From Allobrachymonas sp. (lineage in GTDB: Bacteria; Pseudomonadota; Gammaproteobacteria; Burkholderiales; Burkholderiaceae_C): a stretch of DNA of 8,700 nt. The translations under genes were made by a program, and so were the position numbers. Within the stretch, counting starts at the first letter, position 1, and each line of letters starts with the position of its first letter. Where the stretch lies: contig JAUNUE010000065.1 in NCBI GenBank assembly GCA_030538335.1, forward strand, positions 1 to 8,700. Reading direction: 5' to 3'. Under the pieces are notes generated by a model that saw only the letters and a program-made list of their open reading frames with translations, was not told the DNA's origin and searched no databases. This document shows, piece by piece, positions 1 through 6,813 of this stretch.

Positions 1-588
1 CAGTGCCACGTTGTCGTCCACCTCGGCTTCGGGCAGCACCAGCAAATCCTTGCCGTACAGGTGGTTGAAGCTCGCGGCCATATCGCGCGCCATTTCAATA
101 TGCTGGATCTGGTCGCGGCCCACGGGCACTTTCTGCGACTTGAACATCAAAATGTCAGCAGCCATCAGCACCGGGTACATGAACAGCCCGGCGGTCACGC
201 CTTCGTCCGGCTCTTGTCCGGCTTCAAGATTTTTGTCTTGCGCGGCCTTGTAAGCGTGGGCACGGTTGAGCAGGCCCTTGCCGCACACGCAGGTCAGCAG
301 CCAGGTCAGCTCGGTGATTTCGGGGATGTCGCTCTGGCGGTAGAACGTGACCTTGGCCGGGTCCAAGCCCGCCGCGAGCCAGGTGGCGGCAATCTCCAGC
401 GTGCTGCGTTGGATGCGCACCGGGTCATCGCATTTGATGAGCGCGTGGTAATCGGCCAGGAACAAAAAACTTTCGGTATCGCTGCGCAGGCTGGCGCGCA
501 CCGTGGGGCGGATCGCGCCCACATAGTTGCCCAGATGCGGCGTGCCGGTGGTGGTGATGCCGGTGAGGTAACGGGTGATGGAAGACAT
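1..588 (-). CDS. trpS: Tryptophanyl-tRNA synthetase, N-terminal 196 residues (3' end beyond window)
   Basis: Class I aminoacyl-tRNA synthetase that charges tRNA-Trp with tryptophan using ATP, in the cytoplasm. The frame is open from an ATG at 588 to the left edge, giving 196 residues of a protein usually about 330-400 long. The HIGH-type ATP-binding motif is TPHLGN at residues 16-21 within [17 protein letters not shown]. The tryptophan-pocket region MAADILMF is at 142-149 and GRDQIQHIE at 157-165, both typical of bacterial TrpRS. The KMSKS loop and anticodon-binding helical domain lie outside the window, so completeness cannot be judged. No good Shine-Dalgarno precedes the ATG. Only 61 bases separate it from the stop of the upstream permease gene, with no T-tailed hairpin, so it is probably the last visible gene of an lplT-permease-trpS transcript. 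Identity is secure; the operon is inferred. Confidence 0.96.
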   Translation of the reverse strand, partial: MSSITRYLTGITTTGTPHLGNYVGAIRPTVRASLRSDTESFLFLADYHALIKCDDPVRIQRSTLEIAATWLAAGLDPAKVTFYRQSDIPEITELTWLLTCVCGKGLLNRAHAYKAAQDKNLEAGQEPDEGVTAGLFMYPVLMAADILMFKSQKVPVGRDQIQHIEMARDMAASFNHLYGKDLLVLPEAEVDDNVAL

Positions 589-649
589 GGCAAAAAATCA
601 GCAGCAACGGCACAGCCGTGCGTTGGGTACAGGATGAAAGAAAGAATTA

Positions 650-1621
650 TCAGGGAAGCGCGCTTTCACTTGCCGTAACGGCATGGCGGCTTTTGCCCAA
701 GTGGTCAAACGCTTCGAGCAGCGCGGCGCCCACCACCAGCACGCCGCCCACGATGGCGCTGCCGCTCAGGGCACCCGCGCCCAGCAAGGACGACGACGCG
801 GCGGCCACCAGCACTTCCAGCGACATCAGCAAGGCCAGCATATGCGCCGACATATGCGGCGCGCCGTATTGCAGGCAGAAATTGCACACCAGCAACTGGA
901 CGATGACCAAGGCGATAAACACCAGCCAGCTTGCCTGCAGGGGCGGCGGTGCCACCACGCCGGCAAGGCCCAACGCCATCATGGATACGGCCAGCACGCC
1001 ACTCAACAGGGCGCAGCCACTGAACATGGCCAGCACCTTGGCCGCAGCAGGCCGCGACCCCAGCCGGTTGAGCAACACATTGGAACCTGCAAACACCATG
1101 CCGCTGGCCAGCGCCAGCCCATCCGACAGGCTGCGTGGCACCGGCAGCACCAGGTCGTGCCAGGCGTTGCCGGGCGGCTGCAACACCAGCATGACACCCA
1201 CCACTGCGATGGCCACGCGCAGCAGGGTGAATGGGCTGGGTTTTTCGCCAAATGCCACCCAGGTCAGCAACACCGACCACACCGGCATCAGGTACAGCAG
1301 CAGCACTACGCGCACCACATCGCCTGTGCTGATGGCCCAGTTGAAGCTGGAGTTGGTAAAGCCCGAGGTGCACATCAGCAGCCACAGCTTCTTGTCACGC
1401 GCCACTTGCGCCAGCGCGCCGGGGCGCCACAGCAGCACCAGCCCCACCGCCAGGGCATAGCTCAGAAAGGTAGCCCACAGTGCATGCACGCCACGGTCGC
1501 GCAACTGGTGCATGGGGATCCATGTAATGCCCCACAGCACGGCGTTGAGCGCAATGGCCAGCACCGGCAAGACCGATGCCGTGCGTTTGGGTTGCACATC
1601 GCCAGTCACCACGCCGCTCAA
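650..1621 (-). CDS. EamA/DMT-family permease (RhaT/YdcZ-like drug/metabolite transporter)
   Basis: Inner-membrane permease of about 323 residues, the usual length of the drug/metabolite transporter superfamily with two EamA repeats of five helices each. The first helix begins near residue 17 and carries WGITWIPMHQL (30-40), the characteristic first-repeat signature with a W-G-x-x-W pattern. Hydrophobic segments follow through to about residue 305, and the C-terminal tail is short and basic. The second repeat starts near residue 165 (SDGLALASGMVFAGSN). Substrate cannot be read from sequence; relatives export amino acids, metabolites or drugs. The frame starts with TTG at 1621, which overlaps the lplT stop as TTGA; in-frame GTG codons at residues 4, 5 and 9 are alternatives, and none has a clear ribosome binding site. 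The first in-frame ATG (residue 37) would cut into helix 1, so it is unlikely. The overlap suggests translational coupling to lplT. Confidence 0.88.
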   Translation of the reverse strand: MSGVVTGDVQPKRTASVLPVLAIALNAVLWGITWIPMHQLRDRGVHALWATFLSYALAVGLVLLWRPGALAQVARDKKLWLLMCTSGFTNSSFNWAISTGDVVRVVLLLYLMPVWSVLLTWVAFGEKPSPFTLLRVAIAVVGVMLVLQPPGNAWHDLVLPVPRSLSDGLALASGMVFAGSNVLLNRLGSRPAAAKVLAMFSGCALLSGVLAVSMMALGLAGVVAPPPLQASWLVFIALVIVQLLVCNFCLQYGAPHMSAHMLALLMSLEVLVAAASSSLLGAGALSGSAIVGGVLVVGAALLEAFDHLGKSRHAVTASESALP

Positions 1622-2907
1622 TGCCCGTGCGGGCTCTCGGCGCGGGCTTCAGCCAGCAGGCGCTCCAGCTCCGCCGGGTGCTTGCGCACGTTGCGCGCAT
1701 GCCAGAGCATGATGAGCGCCATGCATCCGGCCACCAGCACGCCAAAGAAAACCACAGAGCCGTAAGACGACAGGCCGCGCCCGGTCATGAAGGTGTAGAA
1801 AAAGCCCAGCGCCAGCGTGCTGGCCTGCTCGTTGAAATTCTGCACCGCAATCGAGCGGCCCGCACCCATCAGGTTGTGGCCGCGGTGCTGCAGCAGGGCG
1901 TTCATCGGCACCACCATATAACCGCCCAGCGCACCCAGCAAGATGAAAATCGGCATCGCCGTTGCAGCGCTTTTTACAACCAGCAGCACCAGCACCACCA
2001 GCCCCATCAGAAAGCCCAGCGGCATCACGTTGGTGGCGCGATCAAGTTTCACACGCATCGATGCCCAGATCGCCCCAACGGCTGTGCCCACAGCGACCAC
2101 GCCCACCAGCTTGGCGGCCTGGCCTTCGCCATAGCCCAGCGCGGCAGCGGCCCAGGCCAGCACGAGGTAGCGCAGGTTGCCGCTCACGCCCCAGAACAGC
2201 GTGGTCACCGCCAGCGTGATCTGGCCGAGCTTGTCTTTCCACAGCCGGGCGTTGCAGCGCCAGAAGTCGGGCACCAGCGAGAAGATGTTCTTCGGCATCG
2301 GGATCATCGCCACGCCCGTGTGCGGAATGCGCATGTTGATGACAGCTGCGATCAGGTACACGTTCATGATCAGTGCAATCGCCAGCAGCGGCGGGGATGT
2401 GAGGTGCCCGAGCATCCGCGGGTGGAAGTTGAACTTGAGCACGTGCTCAAACAGGTTCGGGTGGATGAGCTGCCCGCCCAGCACCGTGCCCAGGATGATC
2501 GAGGCGATGGTCAGCCCCTCGATCCAGCCATTGGCCTTGACCAGTTGCGACGACGGCAGCAATTCGGTCAGGATGCCGTATTTGGCGGGCGAATAGGCGG
2601 CAGCGCCCAAACCCACCACGGCATAGGCCGCCAGCGGATTCACGCCCATCAGCATCATCAGGCAGCCCACGGCCTTGATGGCGTTGCTGATGAACATCAC
2701 CCGGCCCTTGGGGTGCGCGTCGGAAAAAGCGCCGACAAATGGCGCCAGCAGCACGTAGAACACCGCAAAAATCGGGATCAGCGCGGCCTTTTTCCATTCA
2801 GGCTCGTGCCCATAGCGCATCAGGGCCACAGCGGCGATGAACAAGGCATTGTCGGCCAGCGCGCTGAACGATTGCGCGGCCATGATGGAGTAAAAACCGC
2901 GCTTCAT
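1618..2907 (-). CDS. lplT: Lysophospholipid transporter LplT (MFS family)
   Basis: Major-facilitator protein of 429 residues. Family members flip lysophospholipids, chiefly lysophosphatidylethanolamine, across the inner membrane for re-acylation. Matches to E. coli LplT as I remember it are strong: SALADNALF near residue 14, the DAHPKGRVM loop between helices 2 and 3, GAAAYSPAKYGILTEL, LVKANG, and VPMNALLQHRG followed by GAGRSIAVQN in the C-terminal half. The open frame extends upstream to 3042, but I chose the ATG at 2907 because the protein then begins MKRGFYSIMAAQ, aligning with the family start, and because AGG sits five bases upstream in the message. The extra 45 residues are cysteine/histidine-rich and not membrane-like. 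In enterobacteria lplT sits beside the acyltransferase gene aas; here its partners are an EamA permease (TTGA overlap) and trpS. No Aas gene is seen in the window. Confidence 0.93.
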   Translation of the reverse strand: MKRGFYSIMAAQSFSALADNALFIAAVALMRYGHEPEWKKAALIPIFAVFYVLLAPFVGAFSDAHPKGRVMFISNAIKAVGCLMMLMGVNPLAAYAVVGLGAAAYSPAKYGILTELLPSSQLVKANGWIEGLTIASIILGTVLGGQLIHPNLFEHVLKFNFHPRMLGHLTSPPLLAIALIMNVYLIAAVINMRIPHTGVAMIPMPKNIFSLVPDFWRCNARLWKDKLGQITLAVTTLFWGVSGNLRYLVLAWAAAALGYGEGQAAKLVGVVAVGTAVGAIWASMRVKLDRATNVMPLGFLMGLVVLVLLVVKSAATAMPIFILLGALGGYMVVPMNALLQHRGHNLMGAGRSIAVQNFNEQASTLALGFFYTFMTGRGLSSYGSVVFFGVLVAGCMALIMLWHARNVRKHPAELERLLAEARAESPHGH

Positions 2908-2949
2908 GTGAGCCTGGTGCCTGCAACAGACGATGGGAAGAACTGCAAC

Positions 2950-2978
2950 ATCTGACGGGGTATTTTTGCCACAGTCAA
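2950..2978 (-). promoter_or_regulatory. Possible sigma70 promoter of lplT
   Basis: On the minus strand a -35-like TTGACT (2973-2978) is followed after exactly 17 bases by a weak -10-like TCAGAT (2950-2955, 3 of 6 matches to TATAAT). Transcription would start near 2943, about 36 bases before the lplT ATG. The -35 match is good and the position sensible, but the -10 is poor, so this is only a candidate. The rest of the 216-base spacer (2908-3123) shows no gene. Confidence 0.3.
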
Positions 2979-3123
2979 CCGCCAGGCTGGCCTGATGCAG
3001 GCCGAGGCGGTAAACCAAAGCGTGGCATGTTACACCAAGCAAATGGCTGAAGCTTTAATCATCAGCCCAACCCGAAAGACCCGTTACCAAAAGCCTGCAG
3101 CAACTGGCGCAATACGCAGGGCC

Positions 3124-3888
3124 TCAGGTTTGCGGGCTGAAACCCGCGAAAAAATCCCGGATGTCGTCATACACCGGAAACAGCGCCACAGCGGCGAGCA
3201 TGGCCGCCAGGGGCACGGTAAACAGCAGGCCGAAATGCTTGAAACCAAAAGCGCCCATCAGGCTGCCAGCAAAAAACTGCCCTACCAGCACGGCAAGCAG
3301 GCCCAGATTGACCAGGTTCGCTCTGGTGGCATCCTTGTCACCAACACGCGCTATGCCGCTGCAAAACAGGCGGCCCAGCTCAATGCCGATGTCAGTCACC
3401 ATACCGGTCACATGCGTGGTGCGGATGCGAAAGTTCGATATTTTGGTGATGAGGGCGTTTTGCATACCCATCATGAAGCCCAGCAACACCACCAGAAATG
3501 ACACCGTGGAAAACAGCTTGATATTGAGCTGGTCGCCTAGCACACCAAACAGCAGCAACAGCGCCGCCTCGCCCAGCAGGGGCAGTGCGTACACGCTGGT
3601 GAGCTTTTGCCGCTGCGCCCAGTGCACGATCAGGGTGGTACTCGCCGCGCCGCCCATGAAGGCCAGCAGCGCGCCTACGGCCGACAGGGCAATTGGCAAC
3701 TGGTCACGCGCCAGAAAACTGGCCACCGAGGCCAGCATGCCCGACATGTGCGAGGTATAGACCCGCAGGGCCAGAAAACCACCCGCATTGACGGCGCCAG
3801 CCACAAATGCCAGACAACAGGCCAGTACAAAATCACTGGATTCAGAACGACGGGGAGCAGAAAGGGATTTTAAAAAGAGAACAGGCAC
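3124..3888 (-). CDS. DUF1275 (YoaK-family) integral membrane protein
   Basis: Predicted inner-membrane protein of 254 residues, the usual size for DUF1275. Family hallmarks are AGAVNAGGFL at residues 30-39, running into YTSHMSG (44-50), and GMQNALITKISNFRIRTTHVTG, in two parts, at 141-162, where Q143-N144 and T158-H159-V160-T161-G162 are the conserved positions. About six or seven hydrophobic segments are visible. No biochemical function is established for the family that I can name, so none is assigned. The only usable start is GTG at 3888: an in-frame TAA lies at 3912-3910 just upstream and there is no ATG before the first helix. No Shine-Dalgarno is visible in the AT-rich sequence in front. 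It stands alone, transcribed from a strong candidate promoter at 4002-4030 with a leader of about 107 bases. The spacer to lplT is 216 bases, so co-transcription with lplT is possible but not supported. Confidence 0.88.
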   Translation of the reverse strand: MPVLFLKSLSAPRRSESSDFVLACCLAFVAGAVNAGGFLALRVYTSHMSGMLASVASFLARDQLPIALSAVGALLAFMGGAASTTLIVHWAQRQKLTSVYALPLLGEAALLLLFGVLGDQLNIKLFSTVSFLVVLLGFMMGMQNALITKISNFRIRTTHVTGMVTDIGIELGRLFCSGIARVGDKDATRANLVNLGLLAVLVGQFFAGSLMGAFGFKHFGLLFTVPLAAMLAAVALFPVYDDIRDFFAGFSPQT

Positions 3889-4001
3889 AAACGTAATTAA
3901 AAGTAAAAATTAAAATGAACAGGAGCTAAAAACAAAAACACCCGTCTCATTTATATTTGTTTAATAAAAACAGGTGCTTAGGATTTATTTTTATGGCTGA
4001 T

Positions 4002-4030
4002 ATTGTAACATGAGCATCTTGTTTTGTCCA
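4002..4030 (-). promoter_or_regulatory. Strong candidate sigma70 promoter of the DUF1275 gene
   Basis: On the minus strand TGGACA (4025-4030, 5 of 6 matches to TTGACA) is followed after exactly 17 bases by TACAAT (4002-4007, 5 of 6 matches to TATAAT), preceded by a TGT that provides an extended -10 TGn. This is the best promoter match in the window. Start of transcription would be near 3995, about 107 bases before the GTG at 3888. Confidence 0.6.
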
Positions 4031-4099
4031 GTTTCAAGCTGAATACAAAAATAAATCTGTAATTATTTCAGTGTGTTTGAGCATCTCGATTTTTTAATA

Positions 4100-4128
4100 T
4101 TGATAACAGGTCGGGTTTACAGAATAAA
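4100..4128 (+). promoter_or_regulatory. Candidate sigma70 promoter of tsaC
   Basis: TTGATA (4100-4105, 5 of 6 to consensus), a 17-base spacer, then AATAAA (4123-4128, 4 of 6). A T-tract and AT-rich DNA lie immediately upstream and could act as an UP element. The predicted start is near 4135, leaving a leader of about 98 bases before the tsaC ATG. Confidence 0.4.
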
Positions 4129-4233
4129 GGCGCAATACCCAAGCGTATGTTGAATGGCTCGTACACTGGACGCTTGTGCGGAGGTCGGAGCCATCTGCCT
4201 TGAAAACAGCATGCTGCATGGGAAAATAGCCGC

Positions 4234-5238
4234 ATGTTGCTTGATGCCTCTTCCCCCGCAGCCATTGAACAGGCTGCCGACATTCTTGCCAGCGGCGGCC
4301 TGCTCGGCCTGCCAACCGAAACCGTGTACGGACTGGCCGCGCGCGCCGACAACGACGAGGCGGTAAACGCCATTTTCACCACCAAGGGTCGCCCCAAAGG
4401 GCACCCGCTGATCGTGCACGTGCTGGACGCCGCTGCGGCGGAGGCTTTTGTCGCCGAAGGCTTTTTGCAGCAACTGCCCGACCACGCCGCGGCACTCATG
4501 CGCGCCTTCTGGCCAGGCCCGCTGACGGTGATCGTGCCCAGGCGCGCAGACGTGGCCGATGCCGCTGCGGGCCAGCACGCCACCATCGGCCTGCGCAGCC
4601 CGGCGCACCCTGCCGCCCAAGCCGTACTCAAGGCCTTGCTGGCGCGCGGCGTGCCGGGGCTGGCCGCGCCCAGCGCGAATCGTTTTGGCAGCGTCAGCCC
4701 CACCACGGCACAGCATGTGACGCAGGAGTTTGGCGAAGCGGTTCCCGTGCTCGATGCAGGCGCCTGCCCCGTCGGCATTGAATCCACCATCATCGACTGC
4801 ACACGCGGCACCCCGGTGTTGCTGCGGCCCGGTGTCATCACGCCCGAAGCCATCTGGCAAAAACTGCAGGTGCGCGTGCAGTATCCGCAAACCGCCACAG
4901 ACAACGCACCGCAAGCCCCCGGCACGCTGGCGGCGCACTACGCACCACGCGCCAAACTGCGCTTGATGGGCGCGAAAGACATGCAGGCCGCACTCGACCT
5001 GCTCGGCAAGGACGCCCCCGCCATCGGCATCTGGAGCCGTACACCCGTGCGGAGCAAGGCCAGCAAAGTGCGTCTGGCCGCCATGCCCGACAACGCCGCC
5101 GAAGCAGCGCGCGAACTGTTCGCCCGCCTGCGCGCCTTTGACGAGCAGGGCGTGACGCTGATTTGGGTAGAGCCGGTGCCCACCTCACCCGAATGGGAGG
5201 CGGTGGCCGACCGCCTGCAACGGGCAGCGGCGGGATAG
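4234..5238 (+). CDS. tsaC: L-threonylcarbamoyladenylate synthase, long Sua5 form
   Basis: Makes threonylcarbamoyl-AMP from threonine, bicarbonate and ATP, the first step of the t6A modification at position 37 of ANN-decoding tRNAs; cytoplasmic. The 334 residues comprise an N-terminal YrdC domain (about 1-205) and a C-terminal Sua5 domain (about 240-333), so this is the two-domain Sua5 type, not the single-domain E. coli TsaC of about 190 residues. Visible motifs are PTETVYGL (27-34), TKGRPKGHPLIVH (50-62, including the K-x-R nucleotide-binding residues K51 and R53), GPLTVIV (95-101), LRSPAHP (120-126), APSAN (145-149), GIEST (181-185), LRPG (197-200) and the interdomain linker APGTLAAHYAP (228-238). 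The ATG at 4234 is the only usable start because an in-frame TGA lies at 4201; the ribosome binding site is weak. It ends two bases from the convergent phnE stop. The other t6A genes (tsaB, tsaD, tsaE) are not in the window. Confidence 0.95.
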   Translation: MLLDASSPAAIEQAADILASGGLLGLPTETVYGLAARADNDEAVNAIFTTKGRPKGHPLIVHVLDAAAAEAFVAEGFLQQLPDHAAALMRAFWPGPLTVIVPRRADVADAAAGQHATIGLRSPAHPAAQAVLKALLARGVPGLAAPSANRFGSVSPTTAQHVTQEFGEAVPVLDAGACPVGIESTIIDCTRGTPVLLRPGVITPEAIWQKLQVRVQYPQTATDNAPQAPGTLAAHYAPRAKLRLMGAKDMQAALDLLGKDAPAIGIWSRTPVRSKASKVRLAAMPDNAAEAARELFARLRAFDEQGVTLIWVEPVPTSPEWEAVADRLQRAAAG

Positions 5239-5240
5239 TT

Positions 5241-6068
5241 TTACAGTACCTTGGCGCGCAACCACGCGCTGAACCGCTCAACCAGCAATACCAGGACAAA
5301 AATGGCCAGGATGATGGTTGAAGCTTCGGCGTAGTTGAACAAGTCCATCGCCACCTTCAGTTCGATACCGATGCCGCCTGCGCCCACCAGTCCCAGAATC
5401 ACCGATGAGCGCGTGGCTTTTTCGAGGCTGAACAGGCTGGTGTTGATGAACGAAGGCAAGACCTGCGGCATGACCGAGCAGAAGATCATGTGGAATTTAC
5501 TGGTACCAATGGCAGTAAGCGCCTCTTGTGGCCCGCGGTCGGCCTCTTCCATGGCTTCGGCAAAGAACCGACCGCAGAAACCGATCTTGTCGACCACAAT
5601 GGCCAGGGTACCGGCAAAAGGGCCAAGACCCACCGATACCACAAACAGCAAGGCCCAGATCAGATCAGGAACCGTTCTGAAAAACGCCACCAGCAGGCGC
5701 GCAGCCTTGTACGCCCATGGATGCGGCGACAGGTGTTTGGTGGCCATGATGGCAATAGGCACACTCAACAAAACGCCTGCCACAGTGCCGACCAGCGCCA
5801 TCTGGAAGGTTTCAAGCAGCGCTTTGGCAATGGGCAGCAGCCGCTCGGTGGAGGGAGGCACCATTTCGCCGGCCAGGCGCAGCATCTGCGGGAAACCCTG
5901 GATCAGTTCGCGCAGCGATGCATTGGTGCCCTGAAGCGACCAGATGAAAAACGCCAGCGCCACCACCCATAAGGTAAAACCCAGCGCAGAACGTTGCGCA
6001 AATCGCGGCGGCAGTTCAAAGCCGCTGCGCGGGGCAGTAGCAGAAGGGGCGGGAGCCGTATCAAGCAT
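5241..6068 (-). CDS. phnE: Phosphonate-type ABC transporter permease PhnE
   Basis: Inner-membrane channel subunit of a phosphonate-family importer, 275 residues and five or six helices. A first helix lies at about 29-46, a periplasmic loop follows, and the binding-protein-dependent transport core starts near residue 84. FRTVPDLIWALLF (130-142) is the PhnE-type membrane motif. The coupling EAA loop that docks on the ATPase runs from E171 through EAMEEADRGPQEALTAIG and on to MPQVLP. The C-terminal helices contain the glycine-rich GLVGAGGIG. The frame could extend upstream to 6158, but I chose the ATG at 6068: the longer start would lie deep inside phnC and add a non-membrane stretch, while 6068 gives an eight-base overlap with the phnC stop and a normal N-terminus. 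There is no clear Shine-Dalgarno, consistent with translation coupled to phnC. It is the last gene of the operon and ends two bases from tsaC, leaving no room for a separate terminator. Confidence 0.93.
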   Translation of the reverse strand: MLDTAPAPSATAPRSGFELPPRFAQRSALGFTLWVVALAFFIWSLQGTNASLRELIQGFPQMLRLAGEMVPPSTERLLPIAKALLETFQMALVGTVAGVLLSVPIAIMATKHLSPHPWAYKAARLLVAFFRTVPDLIWALLFVVSVGLGPFAGTLAIVVDKIGFCGRFFAEAMEEADRGPQEALTAIGTSKFHMIFCSVMPQVLPSFINTSLFSLEKATRSSVILGLVGAGGIGIELKVAMDLFNYAEASTIILAIFVLVLLVERFSAWLRAKVL

Positions 6069-6801
6069 ACAGGGTGCGCAGTTGGGGTTCAGCAACCTGG
6101 GCAACCGGCGCGTCAAGGCTGATGCGCCCGTTTTGCAGGCCGACCACGCGCCCGGCATAGCGCATCGCGTGCGTGAGGTCGTGTGTGGTAAAGGCCAGCG
6201 TGATGTTCTCTTCGCGTGTGAGTTGCGTGAACAGGCCCATCACTTCTTCACCGGCCACGGGATCAAGGCTGGCAGCAGGTTCATCAGCAATGATGAACTG
6301 CGGTTTTTGCATCAGCGCGCGGGCAATGGCCACGCGTTGCGACTGCCCGCCCGAGAGCTGGTCGGCACGACGCAGCGCCACATGCGCCAGGCCCACACGA
6401 TCCAGGCACGCCATGGCCTCGGCCCGCAATGCTGTGGGCGCCCAGTTATGCAGCCACGCACCCATGCCTGCATTGCGCGCCAGGGCGCCGTGCAGCACAT
6501 TGCTGAGCGCGCAAAGCCGCGGCACGAGATTGTGTTTCTGGAACACGAAACCGATGCGGGCGCGGTGCTGGCGCAGGCTGCGTCCGTGCAGCCCGTGCGT
6601 CGGCTGCCCGAACAGGTGAACCTCGCCCTGGTCGGCCTTCAGCAACTGGGCGCAGATGCGCAACAGCGTTGATTTGCCCGCCCCGTTGGCACCGATCAGC
6701 GCCAGCGACTCGCCCGCTTCAATGTCGAGATTGATGTCCGTAAGCACAGGCGTGCGTCCGTCAAATGACTTGTGCACGCCCCGAACCACCAGATGCTGCA
6801 T
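6061..6801 (-). CDS. phnC: Phosphonate-type ABC transporter ATP-binding protein PhnC
   Basis: Cytoplasmic ATPase that powers the PhnDCE importer; 246 residues, a single complete nucleotide-binding domain. Walker A is GANGAGKST (37-45), the Q-loop glutamine is Q88 in GFVFQKHNLVPR, the ABC signature is LSGGQSQR (149-156), Walker B is FIIADE (169-174) with catalytic E174, the D-loop is SLD (178-180), and the switch histidine is H207. All catalytic elements are intact. FVFQxxNLVPRL and the short PhnC-like C-terminus favour the phosphonate/phosphite importer subfamily. The ATG at 6801 has AGG six bases upstream in the message. The spacer to the phnD stop is 12 bases, and the 3' end overlaps the phnE start by eight bases (ATGCTTGA), so the three genes are tightly coupled. 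Confidence 0.95.
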   Translation of the reverse strand: MQHLVVRGVHKSFDGRTPVLTDINLDIEAGESLALIGANGAGKSTLLRICAQLLKADQGEVHLFGQPTHGLHGRSLRQHRARIGFVFQKHNLVPRLCALSNVLHGALARNAGMGAWLHNWAPTALRAEAMACLDRVGLAHVALRRADQLSGGQSQRVAIARALMQKPQFIIADEPAASLDPVAGEEVMGLFTQLTREENITLAFTTHDLTHAMRYAGRVVGLQNGRISLDAPVAQVAEPQLRTLYA

Positions 6802-6813
6802 GGTGTGCCTGTA

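Larger units (their letters stand above)
3889..4233. other. AT-rich divergent intergenic region between the DUF1275 gene and tsaC
   Basis: A 345-base gene-free spacer between two divergent genes. Bases 3901-4080 contain 50 G/C of 180 (28%), against roughly 60-80% in flanking coding sequence; composition rises again after about 4130. It holds a promoter facing each way (4002-4030 minus, 4100-4128 plus) and leaders of roughly 100 bases on both sides. I found no tRNA-like cloverleaf, convincing terminator or conserved-looking reading frame. A 17-codon minus-strand frame from an ATG at 3950 exists but has no support. Confidence 0.75.

Noticed and set aside
607..619. Small perfect inverted repeat ACGGC-ACA-GCCGT between the EamA gene and trpS
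   Set aside because: Five pairs, no T-run on the minus strand, common by chance at this GC content.
683..1765. Long plus-strand open frame of 360 codons opposite the EamA and lplT genes
   Set aside because: The product is rich in Q, H and R with no domain pattern, as expected from the antisense of GC-rich genes. The minus-strand frames encode clear membrane proteins.
1576..2955. Plus-strand open frame of 459 codons antisense to lplT
   Set aside because: Low-complexity H/Q/R-rich translation; lplT on the other strand has family motifs throughout.
2908..3042. 45-residue N-terminal extension of lplT
   Set aside because: The ATG at 2907 has a Shine-Dalgarno and matches the family start; the extension is unlike a membrane protein N-terminus.
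3094..3120. Hairpin CCTGC/GCAGG followed by four T on the minus strand after the DUF1275 stop
   Set aside because: Only five pairs around a 17-base loop and a short T-run; too weak to call a terminator.
3897..3950. 17-codon minus-strand frame in the DUF1275 leader as a possible leader peptide
   Set aside because: No ribosome binding site, no regulatory codon run and AT-rich composition; short open frames are expected by chance there.
4117..4938. Two long minus-strand open frames opposite tsaC
   Set aside because: They shadow a gene with all the Sua5 motifs on the plus strand; their translations show no recognisable motif.
6069..6158. 30-residue N-terminal extension of phnE inside phnC
   Set aside because: It would overlap phnC by about 100 bases and has no family resemblance; the ATG at 6068 gives the normal length.
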